NCBI GenBank assembly: GCA_911728435.2
Contig: OU452211.1
Coordinates: 496,001-560,000 of the forward strand
Source of the DNA: Apoderus coryli
Taxonomy: Eukaryota > Arthropoda > Insecta > Coleoptera > Attelabidae
Reading direction: 5' to 3'
Length of the DNA stretch: 64,000 nt
How positions within the stretch are numbered: the stretch's first letter is position 1; each line of letters opens with the position of its first letter. The translations under genes and the position numbers were made by a program. Under the pieces are notes generated by a model, which saw nothing but the letters and a program-made list of their open reading frames with translations, was not told the DNA's origin and made no database searches. Shown in pieces: positions 60,370 to 64,000 of the stretch.

Positions 60370-63300
60370 CGGATTGGGTTGTCTTTTTTTTAAATGCATC
60401 TTGCTACTGAGTTTTTAAATAGCTTATCTGTAATATTTGCGATTCAAGGTATGATCATATTATAAACACGTCCACACCTGTATGTCGGCCTCGGATCTCA
60501 CAAAACTGGTTAGTAGACTATACATTAAATTCCTTTATTTATTTTTGTTTGTCTAAAAATCAATAATTTGAAATTTAATACTAAAAACATGCTGTTCTTT
60601 CTGTATATGAGATGAAGCCAATAAAGCTCTACATGTTTCTAACAGCCCTGTTGCATTTAAAATTGAAAACGATACTACTAAGCACCAGATTGTGGTTGGT
60701 AACAAGTTAAGAAAATCAACGTTCTAGCAAAAGTTCAACCAGCCGTTTTTAATTGAATTATTTTCCACTCTTTTTTGTTGTTTGTTTTAAGTTGCGTAGG
60801 TACTTGTAAAGAGATTGGGTCTTTTGACTATGAAGACAAAGGACTATATAATTAAATGTAAACGAAATTATTAGTGTCAAATCATAATTATAATGTATTA
60901 ACACGTTTTATGCTGTTAATTTCATTCACTAGTGAAGGATTTTCGAGTTGCAATTTTAAAAGTGAGAGCTAAAAATAATTTAACAAAATCGGTGATTTAA
61001 TAATAATAATAAAGCTCTTTATTTTCAACAGGTAACAAGACCCACTTACAGAAGATTCAAATTCATTTCTAGAATAAAATAAAAAACAAAAACGACAAAT
61101 TCACAATTATACAAATCAGTTAAAAATGCTAAATCTTATCAGTAAACAATTATAATTAAGTACAACGTTTTAAACAAAAATAATCAACTAAAAAAAAATT
61201 AAATATTCATGTGGCTCAAAATACCATACACAGAGAATCCACACCAATATCCGACCCCGCACAATAGTCATTAAAAACGGAGCAGATAAAATATACAGGG
61301 CTCTGCAGCAAAACATTGGATCTAGCCATGCTGAGATAAAAGGTGTTATCAGACCTCGACTCAGTTCTAGGAATACGAAACCGAAGACAGCCAAGAAGAA
61401 ACGCACAATCGATTTTATTATGCAATAAATTATACAAAAACCTGACGGAAGAGACCATTCGCCGCATCCACAAATATGTAATGTCAAATGTTGAAAGCAG
61501 GACATCGTGATTTGCACCCCTCGCTGGATATACTCCAAACTCCCTAAAATATAAATACTTTACGAATCGCCTCTGCACAGACTCTAATGCACGTGCATGG
61601 CACTGATACAAGGGATTCCACACGATCGAACAATACTCAAGTCTAGCCCGCACAAATGAAAAATATAATAATTTAATGGTTGAAATATTTCTAAACTTTT
61701 TAGTGTTTCTGATCACAAACCCCAACATACGGGATGCAGATGCGGACAAGTGCTCATAGTGGGGAACAAAGGTTAAAGCTTCATCAAACAATACACCCAC
61801 GTCTCGAACTTGCGAAAGTCTTTCAATGGGTACAGCTCCAATAGTGTAATTCCAAATTACTGCGGTTTTCACTCTGTGAAAGCTAACAACGTTACATTTA
61901 GTAATGTTCAAATAGAGCTTATTTCGATTGCACCAGTTGTCGACAACTCGCAGTGCGTTTTGGAGTACCACGCAGTCCTCTTAAAGTCAATCCTACAAAA
62001 TATCTTTAGATCATCAGCATAAGCCAATTTGGGACATTCTATAATTTCAACAAGATCATTAATAAAGATGTTAAACAATAGTGGGCCAAGGTTTGATCCC
62101 TGTGGCACACCTGATGTTGAAGCAAACTTTCTGGACTTATAACCTTCACACTCAACAAACTGCATGCGATCGACAAGGTAAGATTCAAACAGCTTAACAA
62201 GCCCATTGGAAAAACCAATCCTATCTAAATGCTGGTCAATGCGGTCAAATGCCTTACGGAAATCCGTATATACAACATCTACCTGAGATCGATCATCCAG
62301 GGCCTCACATATGCTGTGCTTCCTGTGATTTCGTTGTTCCTTTCTGAACAACTTTCCTCAATAACATTAGTGTTAGTAGTATCTGCTACTACAAAAACAC
62401 TTTTCGAAGCAAAAAAATCAAAGTAGGCCTAGGACTTCAACTGAAAGAACATTTTACTAGTGTAATTTCCAAGGGATACTTGATTTTTCAAACTCAAATA
62501 ACATCAAATTTAAGCTCGAAATTTTTTTGTGTTTTACAAGAGTCGTTTCACCTATCCGAGGACACACTGTATGTCCTGAACTAAAGTTTGTTTCTCAACT
62601 AGAAACTAACAAAGCAGCTCAATGTAATACCGTATTTTTTTGCTCTAGCCAAACCTGGTTACTGGACGAAACTTTCCGACACAAAAGGAATCTTTTAACA
62701 ACAAAGCTTTATATCCGTTGGACATATCAACTTCAGTTTTCAATCAAGTTTTGTTGTGGACAAATAAAATAAACCTATGGCCAGTGACGTGGAAGTTTGT
62801 TACACTAAAAATCACGGTATACATCCGGCATATAGCTAAGTTAAGCGATTATTGACATATTTGATGATTTATGTCAAAATTGACGTTTACATGCCCAATA
62901 ATAACACTAATTTCTTTCAATAATGCCGCATTTATTGAGATATTTTCCTTCATCTTCTTATAAAGAAAGGTCTATTTTTGCACACTCTGCAACATATTTC
63001 GTAATTTTTTATACAGGGTGGGGACAAAAAATTATATTGAAAATTAGGCAAAAAAAAAAACAGTTGAAACTCAATTTTTTCAAATGGAACTCCTATGTTT
63101 TTATTATTTTATAGGATAATTAGCATTCAAAAAAGCTCTCCCATTTGTACTTTTTTCAATACTTATCGCGAGACACAGTGTATATATATATACCTACGTA
63201 ACACTTACCTTGTGTGTCCATAAAAATACAGTACAATGCTGGATGCCAATATCAACAATGTGGATAACATGTACAATGCAAACGTCACTTGGGAGTTCAA

Positions 63301-64000
63301 TAGAAACGGTGTGGGGCTGTCGAAATTGTTGTAAAGGCGGGATGTAGTCTGTTTGAGCAACGGTAGAGATTTCCATGCGCCAGCAACGTGAACCTTTGAG
63401 AAAGAAAAGATGATATTAACAACTTCAATAAATATTGTTTAGTATGAGAAAACCACAGACATTTAAATTAAATTTAAATGGATAGGTATAACATTATATC
63501 TCTCGTATATACGTATACTAACTAAAAACTAATTTATAAAGGAAAATTACATTAAAGATAAGATTATGCTGAAATATACAATGTTGGCGATGTCGACAGT
63601 AAGCTGACATCTAATTAAAATCTCGTTACTTTACGTTGACAGATCTCAAAAGGTTTTAAAATTGAAATGATGAAGGAGGACAATAAAAATGAATGAATTG
63701 AAATATATCATTTATAACTGTAATTGATATAGAAATTCCAAAAATGTTTATGCCCCTGGCACAGAATTACAGATTTGTATTATTGAAAAAGATTAACAAG
63801 TAGATAATTAATTCCAAGCGTGTTCTAACGTTTCTCTACTTACCTTATACAAAATGGACATGCCGGCAAACGATAGCAGCGTATGCAATCCGTTGATCAA
63901 TAATTGAAAGGAGAATATTAATCCCAGACACTTGTTCATGGACCAAAACAGTGCCGGATAGCGAACGGAGTATATGATTAACGCTAATGCCAAATTCATG
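44764..64000 (-). CDS. tinc: Multi-pass membrane protein, probable tincar (3' part; runs off the window edge)
   Basis: Eight exons from the right edge: 63844-63999 (open to the edge), 63209-63393, 56430-56724, 52313-52468, 51996-52219, 46574-46718, 45317-45601 and 44764-45255. All have compatible phases and encode the last 645 residues. Five TM segments are visible: LALALIIYSVRYPALF, LIFSFQLLINGLHTLLSFA, FALYMLSTLLILASSIVLYF, YFTHCAAFCILISIGICNA and ILMCIIGGILHMFFWIVIWLF. A long cytoplasmic tail follows, with QPLLVVGNGRTYTITDASPK, an acidic DEDDGDYATLRELPLPPSTP segment and Ser/Asn/Gln-rich low complexity. This architecture and the tail motif fit insect tincar, known in Drosophila from cardiac and eye development; the name rests on memory. 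Introns are 6.5, 4.0, 5.3 and 1.0 kb. The 5' exons are missing. Confidence 0.75.
46719..51995. other. Large tincar-like intron, no other gene seen
   Basis: This 5.3-kb intron has no convincing reading frame. Frames at 48029-48280, 49293-49493, 49701-49922, 50427-50663 and 51730-52026 lack motifs. Short transposon-end motifs occur near 50360 (CCCTGTATATATA), 51210 (CAGGGTGTCACTTG) and 51449 (ACAGGGTG). A conserved-looking GC-richer stretch at about 47100-47165 has no assigned role. Confidence 0.4.
54230..54560 (-). mobile_element. Degenerate mariner-type transposon remnant
   Basis: On the minus strand KFPYSPDLSPQDFN reads as the third catalytic Asp box of a mariner transposase (about 54430-54480). 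About 200 bp further, near 54245, lies a terminal-like GGACACCCTGTATA. Other transposase motifs are not readable. It sits in a tincar-like intron. Confidence 0.5.
55130..55239 (+). mobile_element. 3' tail of a non-LTR retrotransposon
   Basis: CTTGTTGTCAGACCTGGACC is followed by AATAAAG and (ATT)n at 55221-55237, the same ending as the other TTA-tailed elements here. No reverse transcriptase is readable upstream, so the copy is very short or decayed. The left limit is a guess. Confidence 0.5.
56725..58060. other. Tincar-like intron, nothing recognised
   Basis: No motif-bearing frame or repeat was seen. AT-rich; simple sequence only. Confidence 0.35.
58061..60304. mobile_element. 2.24-kb DNA transposon with ~850-880-bp terminal inverted repeats
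   Basis: The left end CCGGGTATTCCATTAAGGG at 58061 and the right end CCCTTAATGGAATACCCGG closing at 60304 are flanked by TA. The inverted arms extend to about 58940 on the left and begin at about 59430 on the right. They include a gene-like block (AAATTGGGAAGTTTCCATGC, TAAATAAACGCGAATATGCT) that encodes the beginning of the transposase frame. So most of the element is inverted repeat around a unique centre of about 0.5 kb. It is inserted next to a TA microsatellite in a tincar-like intron. Confidence 0.88.
59124..59525 (-). pseudogene. N-terminal part of a DUF4817-type transposase
   Basis: The frame reads INKREYATKYPDRRHHSRK, VFRRLAVRLRDTGSV, then VEANPHVSVSDISSDLGINR and LKSFKLHPYSVVLHQALSDA. 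This is the bipartite HTH region that precedes the DDE domain in these mariner-related transposases. It stops at 59126-59124 before any catalytic residue, so no DDE domain remains. The first 30 codons lie within the inverted repeat and are partly duplicated near 58850-58920. Confidence 0.85.
60305..60364. repeat. (TA)30 microsatellite
   Basis: About 60 bp of uninterrupted TA lie directly against the right tip of the 58061-60304 transposon. The left flank has only TATATATGTA. Because the element targets TA, the array may have grown from the insertion site. Confidence 0.95.
60365..60997. other. Intronic AT-rich sequence, nothing recognised
   Basis: No motif-bearing frame or repeat was found. 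Confidence 0.35.
60998..62360 (-). mobile_element. 5'-truncated jockey-like non-LTR retrotransposon with frameshift
   Basis: The minus-strand frame at 62351-61908 has [38 protein letters not shown] and LAYADDLKIF, the RT palm with the catalytic YADD. A frameshift near 61985 moves to the second frame (to 61216) with NKLYLNITKCNVVSFHR, VGVLFDEALTFVPHYEHL and LEYCSIVWNPLYQCHARALE, the usual thumb and tail. The (TTA)n tail is at 61010-60998. The endonuclease half and the RT N terminus are missing. It lies in antisense-compatible orientation with the tincar-like gene, in its second visible intron. Confidence 0.9.
62361..63208. other. Intronic sequence with a small repeat
   Basis: No host exon is seen. 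ATACAGGGTGGGGACAAAAA near 63011 and GAGACACAGTGTATATATA near 63170 look like the two ends of a MITE of about 170 bp, but the inverted match is weak. Confidence 0.35.

Noticed and set aside
63194..63376. 60-codon minus-strand frame starting MEISTVAQTDY
   Set aside because: It is the wrong frame of a tincar-like exon. The frame joining 63844 to 56724 with correct phases reads VHVAGAWKSLPLL and contains a TM segment.
1..64000. CRISPR arrays, operons, ribosome binding sites, rRNA or tRNA genes
   Set aside because: Introns, splice sites and gene content show nuclear animal DNA. No spaced direct repeats of CRISPR form were found, and no tRNA or rRNA could be recognised by eye.

Overview
The window looks like insect nuclear DNA. 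It is AT-rich, has GT-AG introns, carries orthologue-grade insect genes, and is crowded with non-LTR retrotransposons whose 3' ends are (TTA)n. It also holds mariner-type transposons and many short repeats ending in TACAGGGTG/CACCCTGTA. A holometabolous insect, perhaps a beetle, is my inference; nothing in the sequence names the species.

Six host genes can be built exon by exon with consistent splice phases. (1) 2918-9496 (+): a six-coding-exon class A biogenic-amine GPCR, most like tyramine receptors; its first intron holds a MITE and a 150-bp satellite with higher-order structure. (2) 11931-15535 (-): a complete 11-exon SUPV3L1/SUV3 mitochondrial RNA helicase. (3) 16988-19548 (-): a secreted serpin whose first coding exon holds only the start codon. 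(4) 28961-30561 (-): an unrecognised 100-residue two-TM protein. (5) 31998-34531 (-): a DC-STAMP-domain protein of the sneaky/DCST1 type with a C-terminal Cys-rich RING-like module. (6) 44764 to beyond the right edge (-): the 3' part of a multi-TM gene that I read as tincar, with introns of 4-6.5 kb. The genes share no pathway; this is ordinary insect gene order, not an operon.

The space between them is mostly mobile DNA: non-LTR reverse-transcriptase fragments (965-2128, 34842-35440, 60998-62360), an RNase H fragment inside a TIR element (23016-24150), a tandemly amplified RTE-like element (26623-28370), three DUF4817-type/mariner-like transposase relics (25680-26535, 36887-39074, 58061-60304), a canonical DD34D mariner with two copies of the same end (40405-41425), a Crypton/DUF3504-like tyrosine-recombinase deletion derivative (31067-31498) beside a 174-bp palindrome, and a THAP-domain exon with a stop (43518-43621).

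The most striking object is at 10770-11212. It is a 333-bp unit present 1.33 times, and its minus strand encodes a hammerhead ribozyme with every core nucleotide in place, nested inside a longer hairpin. This is the layout of a retrozyme or a Penelope-type ribozyme repeat. A second, imperfect hammerhead-like motif lies at 25531-25585 on the plus strand.

All domain calls come from reading motifs by eye; no database search was run. Exon borders rest on splice-site consensus, phase and protein continuity.
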